Notes under the pieces: model-generated
Database searches by the model: none
Seen by the model: the letters and a program-made list of their open reading frames with translations, nothing else
What the model was told of the DNA's origin: nothing
Shown: positions 10,190-18,921 of the stretch, piece by piece
How the letters are laid out: each line of letters starts with the position of its first letter
Numbering within the stretch: the stretch's first letter is position 1
Translations under genes and position numbers: made by a program
Origin: Pseudomonas mangrovi
Lineage (GTDB): Bacteria; Pseudomonadota; Gammaproteobacteria; Pseudomonadales; Pseudomonadaceae
Direction: 5' to 3'
Length of the DNA: 64,000 nucleotides
NCBI RefSeq assembly: GCF_003052585.1
Contig: NZ_QASN01000002.1
Location: forward strand, 460,931 to 524,930

Positions 10190-11587
10190 ATGCCTCGTTT
10201 CCAGCACAGCGTCGGCGGCACCCGCTGGCAGTTCGACAGCCTGCGCGAGCTGATGGCCAAGGCCAGCCCGGCGCGCTCCGGCGACCATCTGGCCGGGCTG
10301 GCCGCCGCCAGCGATGCGCAGCGCGTGGCGGCGCAGATGGCACTGGCCGAGCTGCCGCTCAAACATTTCCTCGACGAGGCGCTGATTCCCTACGAGGCGG
10401 ACGAGGTGACCCGGCTGATCATCGACCAACACGATGCCGCAGCCTTCACCGCCGTCAGCCACCTCAGCGTCGGCGACTTCCGCGACTGGCTGCTCTCCGA
10501 GCAGGCCGACGGCGCCGCCCTCGCCGCGCTGGCACCCGGCCTGACGCCGGAGATGGTCGCCGCGGTCAGCAAGCTCATGCGCATCCAGGACCTGGTGCTG
10601 GTCGCGCGCAAGGTCCGGGTGATCAGCCGATTTCGCAATACCCTTGGCCTGCGCGGCCGCATGGCCACCCGCCTGCAGCCGAACCACCCGACCGACGATG
10701 CCGGCGGGGTCGCCGCGAGCATCTTCGACGGACTGCTCTACGGCAACGGCGACGCGGTGATCGGCCTGAACCCGGCGACCGACAGCCTGAATGGCATCTG
10801 CGAACTGCTGCACATGCTCGATGCGGTGATCCAGCGCTACGAGATCCCTACCCAGTCCTGCGTGCTGACCCACGTCACCACCTCGATCGAGGCAATCAAC
10901 CGCGGCGCGCCGCTGGACCTGGTGTTCCAGTCGATCGCCGGCAGCGAAGCCGCCAACGCCAGCTTCGGTGTCAGCCTGGCGCTGCTTCAGGAGGGCTACG
11001 AGGCCGGGCTTTCCCAGCAGCGCGGCACCCTCGGCGACAACCTGATGTATTTCGAGACCGGCCAGGGCAGCGCGCTGTCGGCCAACGCCCATCACGGCGT
11101 CGACCAGCAGACCTGCGAGGCCCGCGCCTACGGGGTGGCGCGCACGTTCAAGCCGCTGCTGGTGAACAGCGTGGTCGGCTTCATCGGCCCGGAGTACCTC
11201 TACAACGGCAAGCAGATCATCCGCGCGGGTCTGGAAGACCACTTCTGCGCCAAGCTGCTCGGTGTGCCGATGGGCTGCGACATCTGCTACACCAACCATG
11301 CCGAGGCCGACCAGGACGACATGGACGTACTGCTGACCCTGCTCGGCAGCGCCGGGGTCAACTTCATCATGGGCATCCCCGGCTCCGACGACGTGATGCT
11401 CAACTACCAGAGCACCTCCTTCCACGACGCCCTCTACCTGCGCCAGGTGCTCGGCCTGCGCCCGGCGCCGGAGTTCGAGCAGTGGCTTGAGCGGATGAAC
11501 ATCCTGCGCCAGGACGGCAACGGTCTGCGGCTTGCTGAGGAGCTGCCAGCGCCGCTGCGCAACGCCCTGGCGAATGCCCGGTCATGA
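10190..11587 (+). CDS. eutB: Ethanolamine ammonia-lyase large subunit EutB
   Basis: Catalytic subunit of the adenosylcobalamin-dependent lyase that splits ethanolamine into acetaldehyde and ammonia. It is 465 residues, the normal EutB length. Recognisable blocks are [75 protein letters not shown] and [18 protein letters not shown]. It is followed after 37 bp by eutC. There is no microcompartment shell gene, so this is the simple Pseudomonas-type pathway that feeds acetaldehyde to an aldehyde dehydrogenase, which must be encoded elsewhere. Confidence 0.97.
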   Translation: MPRFQHSVGGTRWQFDSLRELMAKASPARSGDHLAGLAAASDAQRVAAQMALAELPLKHFLDEALIPYEADEVTRLIIDQHDAAAFTAVSHLSVGDFRDWLLSEQADGAALAALAPGLTPEMVAAVSKLMRIQDLVLVARKVRVISRFRNTLGLRGRMATRLQPNHPTDDAGGVAASIFDGLLYGNGDAVIGLNPATDSLNGICELLHMLDAVIQRYEIPTQSCVLTHVTTSIEAINRGAPLDLVFQSIAGSEAANASFGVSLALLQEGYEAGLSQQRGTLGDNLMYFETGQGSALSANAHHGVDQQTCEARAYGVARTFKPLLVNSVVGFIGPEYLYNGKQIIRAGLEDHFCAKLLGVPMGCDICYTNHAEADQDDMDVLLTLLGSAGVNFIMGIPGSDDVMLNYQSTSFHDALYLRQVLGLRPAPEFEQWLERMNILRQDGNGLRLAEELPAPLRNALANARS

Positions 11588-11624
11588 ATACGCAAGCGAT
11601 TGCCTGCCGCAACGGAGTTCAACC

Positions 11625-12446
11625 ATGAACGACAACCCACCCATCCATCCCGCTCGAGCCGATCTGTGGCAGCAGCTGCGACGGATGACTCCGGCGCGCA
11701 TCGCCCTGGGCCACGCCGGCACCAGCCTTCCGACCCGCGCCCAGCTGGACTTCCAGTTCGCCCATGCCCAGGCGCGTGACGCCGTGCATCTGAGCCTCGA
11801 CAGCGAGGCACTGGCGGGCGAGCTCGGCGGCAACTGCCTGTTGCTGCACAGCGCCGCAACCGATCGTCAGACCTACCTGCAGCGCCCGGATCTGGGTCGG
11901 CGCCTGGACGACACCTCGCGCGCCGTGCTGCTGCAAGAGGGCAACGCCAGCAGAGACTGCGACCTGGCGGTGGTGATCGCCGACGGGCTCTCGGCACTGG
12001 CGGTGCAACGGCATGCCGCGCCGCTGCTGCGCCAGCTGGCCGAGCGCTGCGCGGCACAGGGGCTGCGCCTGTCGCAGCCCTGCCTGGTGCAGCAGGGACG
12101 GGTCGCGGTGGCCGACGAGATCGGCGAACTGCTCGGCGCCCGCGCCAGCCTGATCCTGATTGGCGAACGCCCCGGTCTCAGCTCGCCGGACAGCCTCGGC
12201 GCCTACCTCACCTTCGCGCCACGGGTCGGGCTGACCGATGCGGCGCGCAACTGCGTGTCGAACATCCGTGCCGCCGGGCTCAGCTATCCACTGGCCGCCC
12301 ATCGCCTGCACTACCTGCTCAGCGAGGCGCTGCGCCGCGGCCTCTCCGGCGTCGACCTCAAGGACGAAAGCGAGCTGAACAGCCTGCCTGGCCAGGGCCA
12401 GGCAGGCGCCGGCAACTTTCTCATCGGCCCCGTCAGCACGCCCTGA
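11625..12446 (+). CDS. eutC: Ethanolamine ammonia-lyase small subunit EutC
   Basis: Partner of EutB; together they form the cobalamin-dependent lyase. It is 273 residues. The N-terminus has [20 protein letters not shown] and [21 protein letters not shown]. Later come [35 protein letters not shown] and [17 protein letters not shown], all typical of EutC. ATG 11625 follows CGGAG at a good distance; the frame runs open from 11532 but the extra residues are junk-like. The 3' end contains a perfect 12-bp inverted repeat at 12382-12407, encoding LPGQGQAG. Confidence 0.96.
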   Translation: MNDNPPIHPARADLWQQLRRMTPARIALGHAGTSLPTRAQLDFQFAHAQARDAVHLSLDSEALAGELGGNCLLLHSAATDRQTYLQRPDLGRRLDDTSRAVLLQEGNASRDCDLAVVIADGLSALAVQRHAAPLLRQLAERCAAQGLRLSQPCLVQQGRVAVADEIGELLGARASLILIGERPGLSSPDSLGAYLTFAPRVGLTDAARNCVSNIRAAGLSYPLAAHRLHYLLSEALRRGLSGVDLKDESELNSLPGQGQAGAGNFLIGPVSTP

Positions 12447-12611
12447 AGAAGGCGTCGCCGGCTGACAGCCCTGACACCACCACAGGGACCCACCGGTCAG
12501 TTTCGAGACCGAACGGACAGCGGTTGCCTGGGTCACAGACTTTGCTGCAGGATCAGCGCCGTTCGCCGTAGGTTTTATCGAAAAATCCTCTGACGCCGTA
12601 CGCGAGGCCCC

Positions 12612-13085
12612 ATGCGCATCATCCAAGCTACCCTCGAGCATCTCGACCTGCTCACGCCGATGTTCGTCGACTACCGCGAGTTCCACGGTCAGCCGGCCTA
12701 CCCGGAAACCTCGCGCACCTTTCTCGAGAAGCGTCTGCGGCGCAAGGAGTCGGTGATCTACCTGGCGCTGGCCGATGACGAGGAGCGTCTGCTCGGCTTC
12801 TGCCAGCTCTACCCGAGCTATTCCTCACTGGCGCTCAAGCGCGTCTGGATCCTCAACGACATCTTCGTCGCCGGCGACGCCCGCCGTCAGCTGGTTGCCG
12901 ACCGCCTGCTGCAGACTGCCAAGAAGATGGCCCGCGATACCCAGGCAGTACGCATGCGCGCCACCACGCTGCACGGCAACGAAACGGCGCACAGGCTCTA
13001 CGAGTCGATCGGTTTCCATGAGGACGATCAGTTCGTCAATTTCATCCTGCCCCTGGGCGAGGTGGGAGAGGTGGACGAGGACTGA
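12612..13085 (+). CDS. GNAT-family N-acetyltransferase
   Basis: A 157-residue cytoplasmic acetyltransferase using acetyl-CoA. The GNAT core is visible: an N-terminal strand (MRIIQATLEHLDLL), the central LGFCQLYPSYSSLALKRVWILNDIFV strands, a VAGDARRQLVADRLLQTA pyrophosphate-binding loop and helix (a variant of R/QxxGxG/A), and the C-terminal TTLHGNETAHRLYESIGF. The acceptor is unknown. From memory an acetyltransferase also follows eutC in P. aeruginosa (PA4026), so the link with eutBC is conserved, but a 165-bp gap suggests its own promoter. Confidence 0.9.
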   Translation: MRIIQATLEHLDLLTPMFVDYREFHGQPAYPETSRTFLEKRLRRKESVIYLALADDEERLLGFCQLYPSYSSLALKRVWILNDIFVAGDARRQLVADRLLQTAKKMARDTQAVRMRATTLHGNETAHRLYESIGFHEDDQFVNFILPLGEVGEVDED

Positions 13086-13086
13086 C

Positions 13087-14670
13087 TCAGCCGCCGAAGC
13101 CCAACCACAGACCAAGGCACAGCTGCAGACCGATCACCACCAGCGCCAGGCCGCGCCACAACGGCAGCGCTTCTTCGCGGCGCGCCTGCTCGCCGCGCTC
13201 CAGGGCATCCTCCAGTGCCCGGCGCAGCTCCGACAGCGCCGCAAAACGGGCCTCCGGGCGCGGCGCCAGGGCCTTGGCCAACACGCCGTCCCAGCCAGCA
13301 GGAACACTGGTCAATCGACCACCCAACGGCTGGTAATGCTGGGCCTCGCCGTCCGGCATGGCGCAGCCGGGCCAGCGTCCGGCCAGCAGCCAGTAGGCAC
13401 AGGCCGCCAGCAGAAACTGCTCGGCGCGACTCTCCATGACCTCGCCCCGACGCAGCTCGGGAGCCAGCGGCAACCAGCCGTGCGGTGCCGCGGCGCGCCG
13501 CTCGCCCGGTAGCTGCACCGCGCCTTCGGCAAGTACGCAGAGGTTGCCCGCGGCATCCAGCAGGATCTGCCGCGGTCCCAGCCAGAGCCCCTGCATGCCG
13601 CGGCGCTGCAGCGCGCGCAGCGCCTCGATCAATTGATCGAGCACGACCAGAAGCTCGCCGGCGGAGAGTTTCTGGCGCTGCGCCAGCCACTCGTCGAGGG
13701 TGCGCATGCCCGGCCCCGGTAGCGCCCACAGCCAGTAGGCGCGGGTGCGCGGACGGCGCGACGAGAGCAACGGCAACAGGCTGGGCACCGGGCTGCGGCG
13801 GATGGCCCACTCGCGCTGCCAGAAAGCCTCGTCACCATCCTCTTCGGCCAGGCACAGCAATGCCTTGCGACCCTCTTCGTCCTCGGCGAGGAACAGCCGC
13901 TGCGCCGGGCCGTAGTCGCATCTGCCCAGCAGCGTCCAGCCATCCAGGCGCTGACCGGGATGCGCGCCGCAGACCTTCGGCCAGCTCGGTGCGGCCAGCA
14001 GCGGCGGCTGGCGCTCGCTGGCGCCGCACAATAGCAACGCAGCACCAGGTGCGGCCAGCAGCCCGCGAAACCAACGCTGCAGCGCCAGCTCATCGGCATT
14101 CAGCCGCGCCAGACGCAGATTCGCCGGATCACTCAGCGCCAGCAGCGGCTGCGGCGCCAGCAGCAGGGCGTCGGAGTTCTCCAGATGCAGGCTGTGCTGG
14201 ATCACCGCCAGCTCCGGGCTGCGTCCCAGCTCCGATTCGCTGGCCGCCGGAAACACCTGCAGCTCACCGCCACGGCAGCGCAAAAGCCCGACCGCGCCCA
14301 CCTGGAAGAACAGCAGATCATCGCCCTGCAGCAGCAGCACACCGATGTCGATGGTCGCCGCCGCGGCGCTGTCACGCCGGTGAAACAGACGCTGATTGAA
14401 CAGCGCCAGCACCTGGCGCACCGCCTGTGCCTCGCTCCAGCTGGGCGGCGTGCAGGGGTAATCGGCGAACAGCTCATCGAGCATCTGCTGCGCCAGACGC
14501 ACCGCGACAGGGCAGTCGCGCACCCAGACCAGTGCAGCCAGCAGCACCGCCGGGCGACCCTGCCGGCCCGCCAGCCATTGCACACGAACCCGGGCCGCCC
14601 GGTCGTCCAGGTCCGGCCCGTGGCCTGCGCTGAGGCCGGGGATGAGGTCCTCCAGGTTGGGATGCGCCAT
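13087..14670 (-). CDS. Degenerate phosphatase/kinase-like membrane-anchored protein
   Basis: A 527-residue protein starting at ATG 14670 behind GGAGGG. The N-terminal half (about 1-240) looks like a PP2C/SpoIIE-type fold (TIDIGVLLLQGDDLLFFQVGAVGLLRCRGG) without the usual metal-binding DG pairs at the expected sites. The second half (about 265-495) is protein-kinase-like (LDGWTLLGRCDYGPAQRLFLAEDEEGRKALLC), but the catalytic HRDxxxxN loop is replaced by GLWLGPRQILLD and the DFG aspartate by VLAEGA. A C-terminal hydrophobic helix (LALVVIGLQLCLGLWLGFG) would anchor it in the membrane. It resembles the bifunctional kinase/phosphatase proteins of Pseudomonas, but catalysis is doubtful and a scaffold role is possible. 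It diverges from mtfA. Confidence 0.75.
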   Translation of the reverse strand: MAHPNLEDLIPGLSAGHGPDLDDRAARVRVQWLAGRQGRPAVLLAALVWVRDCPVAVRLAQQMLDELFADYPCTPPSWSEAQAVRQVLALFNQRLFHRRDSAAAATIDIGVLLLQGDDLLFFQVGAVGLLRCRGGELQVFPAASESELGRSPELAVIQHSLHLENSDALLLAPQPLLALSDPANLRLARLNADELALQRWFRGLLAAPGAALLLCGASERQPPLLAAPSWPKVCGAHPGQRLDGWTLLGRCDYGPAQRLFLAEDEEGRKALLCLAEEDGDEAFWQREWAIRRSPVPSLLPLLSSRRPRTRAYWLWALPGPGMRTLDEWLAQRQKLSAGELLVVLDQLIEALRALQRRGMQGLWLGPRQILLDAAGNLCVLAEGAVQLPGERRAAAPHGWLPLAPELRRGEVMESRAEQFLLAACAYWLLAGRWPGCAMPDGEAQHYQPLGGRLTSVPAGWDGVLAKALAPRPEARFAALSELRRALEDALERGEQARREEALPLWRGLALVVIGLQLCLGLWLGFGG

Positions 14671-14789
14671 GTGCGAGCCCTCCGCCGATCCGCGACAGCC
14701 GGCTCCGTGCAGGCTTCGTGCCGCGCCGGCTTGCCGCTGCACGGCCGGCCTCGTATGGTTGGCCCCCGTGTCCTTTCGAGCCCTTGACC

Positions 14790-15602
14790 ATGTGGTCCCT
14801 GCGCGCCTGGCGCCGCCGGCGCATCCTGCAACGCCATCCGATCCCCGAGCAGACCTGGCAACAGGTCCGCCAGACCCTGCCGATCCTCGACGGCCTGGAC
14901 GAGGAAGAGGACGCCCTGCTGCGCGAGCGCAGCGCGCTGTTCCTGCATGGCAAGCACCTGAGCCCGCTGCACGGTCTGGCGCCTGAGCCTTTCGAGCGCG
15001 CCTGCCTGGCGGCACTGGCCGAGTTGCCGCTGCTGCACCTGGGCGAGCTGGACTGGTACCGCGGCTTCCACGAGATCGTCCTCTACCCGGACGACTTTCT
15101 CAGCCCGCAGCGCCACCGCGATGCCGCCGGTGTCGAGCACGAGTATGACGACGCGCGCAGCGGCGAGGCCTGGCAGCAGGGCCCGGTGATCCTCGCCTGG
15201 CCAGGCGTGCAGGCCAGCGGCGGCTGGGATGGCTACAACCTGGTGATCCACGAGCTGGCGCACAAGCTGGACATGCTCGACGGCGATGCCAATGGCCTGC
15301 CGCCGCTGCACCGCGACATGCGCGTGAGCGACTGGGCCCAGGCCATGCAGCAGGCCTACGACAGCCTGAACGCCACGCTGGACGCCGACCCCGCGGCGGA
15401 AACGCCGATCGACCCCTACGCGGCCGAGCATCCGGCGGAGTTCTTCGCGGTCACCAGCGAGTACTTCTTCAGCGCCCCCGACCTGCTGCAGCAGGCCTTT
15501 CCGCAGGTCTACGCGCAACTGCGGCTGTTCTATCGCCAGGACCCGCTGGCGCGCCTGCAACGGCTCTGCGAGCAGGACCCCAACTATCGCGAGATGGCCT
15601 GA
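14790..15602 (+). CDS. mtfA: MtfA-like zinc peptidase
   Basis: Cytoplasmic zinc-dependent protein of 270 residues related to E. coli MtfA, which titrates the glucose repressor Mlc and has aminopeptidase activity. The zinc site is NLVIHELAHKLDMLDG (HExxH), with the third ligand probably in YAAEHPAEFFAVTSEYFF. The start at 14790 (MWSLRAWRRRR) gives the expected basic N-terminus; the longer frame from 14718 has no family resemblance. It diverges from the kinase-like gene and precedes ppa. Whether an Mlc partner exists is not visible here. Confidence 0.9.
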   Translation: MWSLRAWRRRRILQRHPIPEQTWQQVRQTLPILDGLDEEEDALLRERSALFLHGKHLSPLHGLAPEPFERACLAALAELPLLHLGELDWYRGFHEIVLYPDDFLSPQRHRDAAGVEHEYDDARSGEAWQQGPVILAWPGVQASGGWDGYNLVIHELAHKLDMLDGDANGLPPLHRDMRVSDWAQAMQQAYDSLNATLDADPAAETPIDPYAAEHPAEFFAVTSEYFFSAPDLLQQAFPQVYAQLRLFYRQDPLARLQRLCEQDPNYREMA

Positions 15603-15643
15603 TCCAAGGCGTTCGACAAGACCAAAGGCTATGCACGGCGGCG

Positions 15644-15672
15644 TAGCCAGGGCAGGTTTATCTGCCTATAAT
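15644..15672 (+). promoter_or_regulatory. Sigma-70 promoter of ppa
   Basis: A perfect -10 hexamer TATAAT (15667-15672) is preceded by TAGCCA (15644-15649, four of six matches to TTGACA) at the ideal 17-bp spacing. It lies about 80 bp before the ppa start, in a 149-bp gap after mtfA. It is one of the strongest promoter matches in the window. Confidence 0.75.
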
Positions 15673-15751
15673 CCCGCCACTTTTTTCGGCCGGGCTGATG
15701 CAGTTCCTGGACGGCCGCGTCTCGATTCGCCCCTTCGTGGAGAACTCCCGC

Positions 15752-16279
15752 ATGAGCTACAGCAAAGTCCCGGCCGGCAAAGACGTGCCGAACGACATCT
15801 ACGTCGCCATCGAGATCCCGGCCAACCACGCGCCGATCAAGTACGAGATCGATCACGACACCGACTGCCTGTTCGTCGACCGCTTCATGGCCACGCCGAT
15901 GTTCTACCCGGCCAACTACGGCTTCATCCCGCACACCCTGGCGGATGACGGCGACCCCCTCGACGTGCTGGTCGTCACCCCCTACCCGGTCGCACCGGGC
16001 TCGGTCATCCGCTGCCGTCCGGTCGGCGTGCTGAACATGACCGACGAAGCCGGCGGCGACGCCAAACTGATCGCCGTCCCGCACGACAAGCTTTCCCAGC
16101 TCTACGTGGACATCAAGGAATACACCGACCTGCCTGCGCTGCTGCTCGAGCAGATCAAGCACTTCTTCGAGAACTACAAGGATCTCGAGAAGGGCAAGTG
16201 GGTGAAAGTCGAAGGCTGGGGCAACGCGGAAGCGGCTCGCCAGGCCATCATCAAGGCGGTAGCGGCTTATCAGAAGTAA
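15752..16279 (+). CDS. ppa: Inorganic pyrophosphatase
   Basis: Soluble Mg-dependent family I pyrophosphatase that hydrolyses PPi and so pulls biosynthetic reactions forward. It is 175 residues (E. coli 176). Catalytic motifs are [25 protein letters not shown], which contains the DxDPxD signature as DDGDPLD, and the IPVPHDK-like [14 protein letters not shown] 15752 ([17 protein letters not shown]) is the conserved start; the longer frame from 15698 runs through the untranslated leader. It has its own promoter and terminator, so it is monocistronic. Confidence 0.97.
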   Translation: MSYSKVPAGKDVPNDIYVAIEIPANHAPIKYEIDHDTDCLFVDRFMATPMFYPANYGFIPHTLADDGDPLDVLVVTPYPVAPGSVIRCRPVGVLNMTDEAGGDAKLIAVPHDKLSQLYVDIKEYTDLPALLLEQIKHFFENYKDLEKGKWVKVEGWGNAEAARQAIIKAVAAYQK

Positions 16280-16296
16280 GCCGAAACCACCCCAAC

Positions 16297-16322
16297 AAAG
16301 CCGGCCACAAGCCGGCTTTTTT
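16297..16322 (+). terminator. Rho-independent terminator of ppa
   Basis: AAAGCCGG (16297-16304), a 7-base loop and CCGGCTTT (16312-16319), followed by three more T. It begins 18 bp after the ppa stop and is a textbook stem plus T tract. Confidence 0.9.
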
Positions 16323-16366
16323 CATTTTGGCGCCCGCACAGACAAGCCATCGTTCAAGGCGTCCTC

Positions 16367-16793
16367 ATGAAACTCGGGCTCGCCCTCCTGCTGCTCACCG
16401 CCTGCCTGGGTCGTATCGCACTCGCCGAGGACGAGGTCAACGGCGTGGATCTGGAAGCGCTACAAAGCCGTGTGGGTGCGGTTGAGCAGATGCACTCGGT
16501 GGATTTCTCCTCCGCACGCCGCTCAGCGACCTGAGCGAACATCCGAGGACGGCAACCACAACCGCGCCACTTTGGTGCTGTTTCCCGTCCAGCCTTCGGA
16601 GTGGGTAGAGCGCGACGGCCGCTAGGGCTACATGGCGCTGGCCTCAACGCTGGAGTCCGCAGCAGCACACGACAAGGGCGACGAGCTGTATTTTCAATGC
16701 AGGCAATTGGTACCCAGTGCCGAAGGGCTGTACCCGCGTGATTGCCTGGCCTTTCCGCCCCAGATAGCGCTGGAGCTGTTCCCTGCGCCATAG
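16367..16793 (+). pseudogene. Decayed gene for a small secreted protein
   Basis: The first 55 codons (ATG 16367 to TGA 16532) encode a convincing signal peptide, MKLGLALLLLTACLGRIALA, then EDEVNGVDLEALQSRVG, and then run out of frame. From 16533 a different frame is clearly protein-like (GNHNRATLVLFPVQPSEW) but is broken by an in-frame TAG at 16623-16625, then continues (GYMALASTLESAAAHDKGDE and QCRQLVPSAEGLYPRDCLA) to TAG 16791-16793. One or two frameshifts near 16500-16545 plus one nonsense codon explain the pattern. The intact product would be an exported protein of about 140 residues. I do not recognise the family. Confidence 0.7.
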
Positions 16794-16806
16794 GCACAGG
16801 CGTCGT

Positions 16807-17466
16807 TCAGCCTCTGAGTGCCTGCTGGTAGTCCGACAGCAGTATCGCCAGGTCCTTCATGGGAATGGCCTGGCGATGGCGCCAGAGCTGGCGCAGGTCG
16901 TGCCGGGATGCGGCGGCGGTACTGAGCCGGCGGCGGCTTTTCTCCAGGTCGAGCAACGCCACCCGTACCTGGCCGTCGGCCTCGCTGCGCACGAACAGGT
17001 GTTTGGGGTAGCAGCAGCCATGCTGCCAGCGGGCGCGGTGCAACCGAGCCAGCGTCTTGCCGACCGCAGCCATGACCCGTGCCCGATCTTCTGGCGCAGC
17101 AGCCTGTGCATACCACTGTTCGAGACTGACGAAGCCGTCCAGCGCGCGGGTGATCAGCAGCGCCCGCCACTCACCCTGCTGCCGGCGCGCGCCGCAATAG
17201 AGCAGCTCCGGCACGCCCACGCCGAGGCGCGCCAGCGCCAGCAGGGCACGTCGCTCACGCAGCACCGTCGGCTCGCCAAAGGGATGGCGCAGGCTGCGGT
17301 AGAGGTGTCCGACCTGGCGTTTGCAGTACAGCGGCAGCGTCTCGCCGGCGCACTCCAGCCGCTGCACCCCGCTCTCGCCGGCGCGGCGCTGGTTGGGCGC
17401 CTCGACCCATTCGCCGCGCGCCTGCCACCACTGATCGAAGAGGGCCGTCACGCTGGTCGCGCTCAC
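16807..17466 (-). CDS. InaA/RfaP-like lipopolysaccharide kinase family protein
   Basis: A 219-residue kinase-fold protein. It has the strand-lysine LYCKRQVGHLYRSLRHPFGEP (the HPFGEPT block is typical of InaA), the catalytic-loop equivalent HGCCYPKHLFV and the metal-site aspartate in VALLDLEKSRR. The chosen start is the GTG at 17466 that overlaps the TGA of the upstream methyltransferase gene (GTGA); a longer frame from 17505 would overlap that gene by 43 bases. It is the last gene of a probable waaA-hlyIII-methyltransferase-inaA unit and convergent with ppa and the pseudogene. The substrate is inferred to be a core sugar or lipid A part, or it is a stress protein like InaA. Confidence 0.85.
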   Translation of the reverse strand: MSATSVTALFDQWWQARGEWVEAPNQRRAGESGVQRLECAGETLPLYCKRQVGHLYRSLRHPFGEPTVLRERRALLALARLGVGVPELLYCGARRQQGEWRALLITRALDGFVSLEQWYAQAAAPEDRARVMAAVGKTLARLHRARWQHGCCYPKHLFVRSEADGQVRVALLDLEKSRRRLSTAAASRHDLRQLWRHRQAIPMKDLAILLSDYQQALRG

Positions 17467-18149
17467 TGGCCGCTGCCGCACTTGCGCAGCACATACACCC
17501 GCCACATGGCGTAGCCCGGCAGGAAGTCGTAGTGACCCTGTACGCGGAAACCAGCCATGGCGAACTCGGATTCGATCAGCGCACGCGGGATGACGAAGCG
17601 GTTGCGGTTGTCCTGCGCGCTGCGCCGCCGTTCCAGCCGCCGGCGCTTCCAGGCCTTGTAGTTGCCGTCGACCCAGAGCGAGACGATCAGACTGTCGCCG
17701 CTCACGCGGTGAAATTCGCGCAGCATGGCCAGGCGATGCGCTGGCTCGGCAACGTGGTGCAGCAGGCGCATGCAGAAGACGCAGTCTACCGCCGCAGCCG
17801 GCAGGTCGATGGCGAAGGCCGAAGTCTGAAAGGTGCGCACCCGGGCCACTACCTCAGGCGGCTGTGCCGCCCGCGCCACGGCCAGCATGTCGGCCGAGTT
17901 GTCCGCGGCCAGCAGTTGCCTGCCTGACTGCTCGGCCAGCAGCGGCCAGAAGCGGCCCGCACCACAGGGCAGATCCAGCACCACCTGGGGATCACCGACC
18001 GCGGCCAGCGCCCATCGGGCCAATTGCTCGTCACGCCAGTGAGAGAGGCGTCGCGCCAGACCGTCGCGGTGTTTGTGCAGGTACTGGCGAGCGTGGTCAC
18101 TGTCGTACTTGCTGGAGAATTCGAGTTCGATGGGCGACTGCTGGGACAT
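17463..18149 (-). CDS. Class I SAM-dependent methyltransferase
   Basis: A 228-residue soluble methyltransferase. Motif I is VVLDLPCGAGRFWPLL (about residues 55-70), motif II LLAADNSADMLAVA, and the post-motif region is DCVFCMRLLHHVAEPAHRL, as in methyltransferase type 11. The start at 18149 has GGAG eight bases upstream; the earlier in-frame ATG at 18158 is too close to it. It is translationally coupled to the downstream InaA-like gene. The acceptor is unknown; the InaA-like and waaA neighbours hint at an envelope substrate. Confidence 0.88.
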   Translation of the reverse strand: MSQQSPIELEFSSKYDSDHARQYLHKHRDGLARRLSHWRDEQLARWALAAVGDPQVVLDLPCGAGRFWPLLAEQSGRQLLAADNSADMLAVARAAQPPEVVARVRTFQTSAFAIDLPAAAVDCVFCMRLLHHVAEPAHRLAMLREFHRVSGDSLIVSLWVDGNYKAWKRRRLERRRSAQDNRNRFVIPRALIESEFAMAGFRVQGHYDFLPGYAMWRVYVLRKCGSGQ

Positions 18150-18277
18150 GGCATGCACTCCGGAAAGCCCGGGCAGAAGGTCCCAGGGCGATTTCCGCGA
18201 GCATCCGCGAAGAGCCTTAAGCAGCGATTAACTCGGGCCGCAGGCGAGCGGCGCGCCGCCACCGCTTTAGGCAAGGC

Positions 18278-18898
18278 TCAGATCACGTAGAACAGAATCG
18301 CCACGTAGTGCAGCAGGCTGCCGCCGATGACGAACAGGTGCCAGATGCCGTGCCAGTGGCGGAAGCGGCTGTCGTAGGCGAAGAAGATGATGCCGACCGT
18401 GTAGAGCACGCCGCCGCCGACCAGCCAGGCGAACCCCTCGCCGCCCAGCGAGCGCAGCAGCGGGCCCACCGCGATCAGCACGATCCAGCCCATCACCGCG
18501 TAGATGACGATCGACAGGATGCGCGCCTCCGAGCGGGGCTTGATCTCCTGCAGCATGCCGACCGCTGCCAGCCCCCAGACGATGCCGAACAGCGTCCAGC
18601 CCCAGGCACCGTCCAGCGTCACCAGGCAGAACGGCGTGTAGCTGCCGGCAATCAGCAGGTAGATCGACAGATGATCGAGCTTGCGCATCACCCGCTTGGC
18701 CCGTGGCTTGCGCACGCTGTGGTAGAGCGTGGAAACGGCGTAGAGCAGGGTCAACGTAAGGCCGTAGAGGGACACCGCGACGATCTTCGCCGCACCGCCC
18801 GCAAGGGACGCCAGGACGATCAGCCAGACCGCGCCGACTGCCGCCAGCAGGGTGCCGACCAGATGGGTCCAGGCATTGAAGCGTTCACCGTGGTACAT
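18278..18898 (-). CDS. Hemolysin III / PAQR-family membrane protein
   Basis: A 206-residue integral membrane protein with seven predicted helices. Family signatures are GERFNAWTHLVG at the N-terminus, STLYHSVRKPRAKRVMRKLDHLSIYLLIAGSYTPF in the middle and the C-terminal FRHWHGIWHLFVIGGSLLHY with conserved histidines, matching the predicted metal site of YqfA/HlyIII proteins. Despite the family name, lysis is not shown for most members and a membrane-homeostasis role is more likely. It starts 23 bp after waaA ends, so the two are probably co-transcribed. Confidence 0.92.
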   Translation of the reverse strand: MYHGERFNAWTHLVGTLLAAVGAVWLIVLASLAGGAAKIVAVSLYGLTLTLLYAVSTLYHSVRKPRAKRVMRKLDHLSIYLLIAGSYTPFCLVTLDGAWGWTLFGIVWGLAAVGMLQEIKPRSEARILSIVIYAVMGWIVLIAVGPLLRSLGGEGFAWLVGGGVLYTVGIIFFAYDSRFRHWHGIWHLFVIGGSLLHYVAILFYVI

Positions 18899-18921
18899 GG
18901 CGACTCCACGCAGATGGATTC

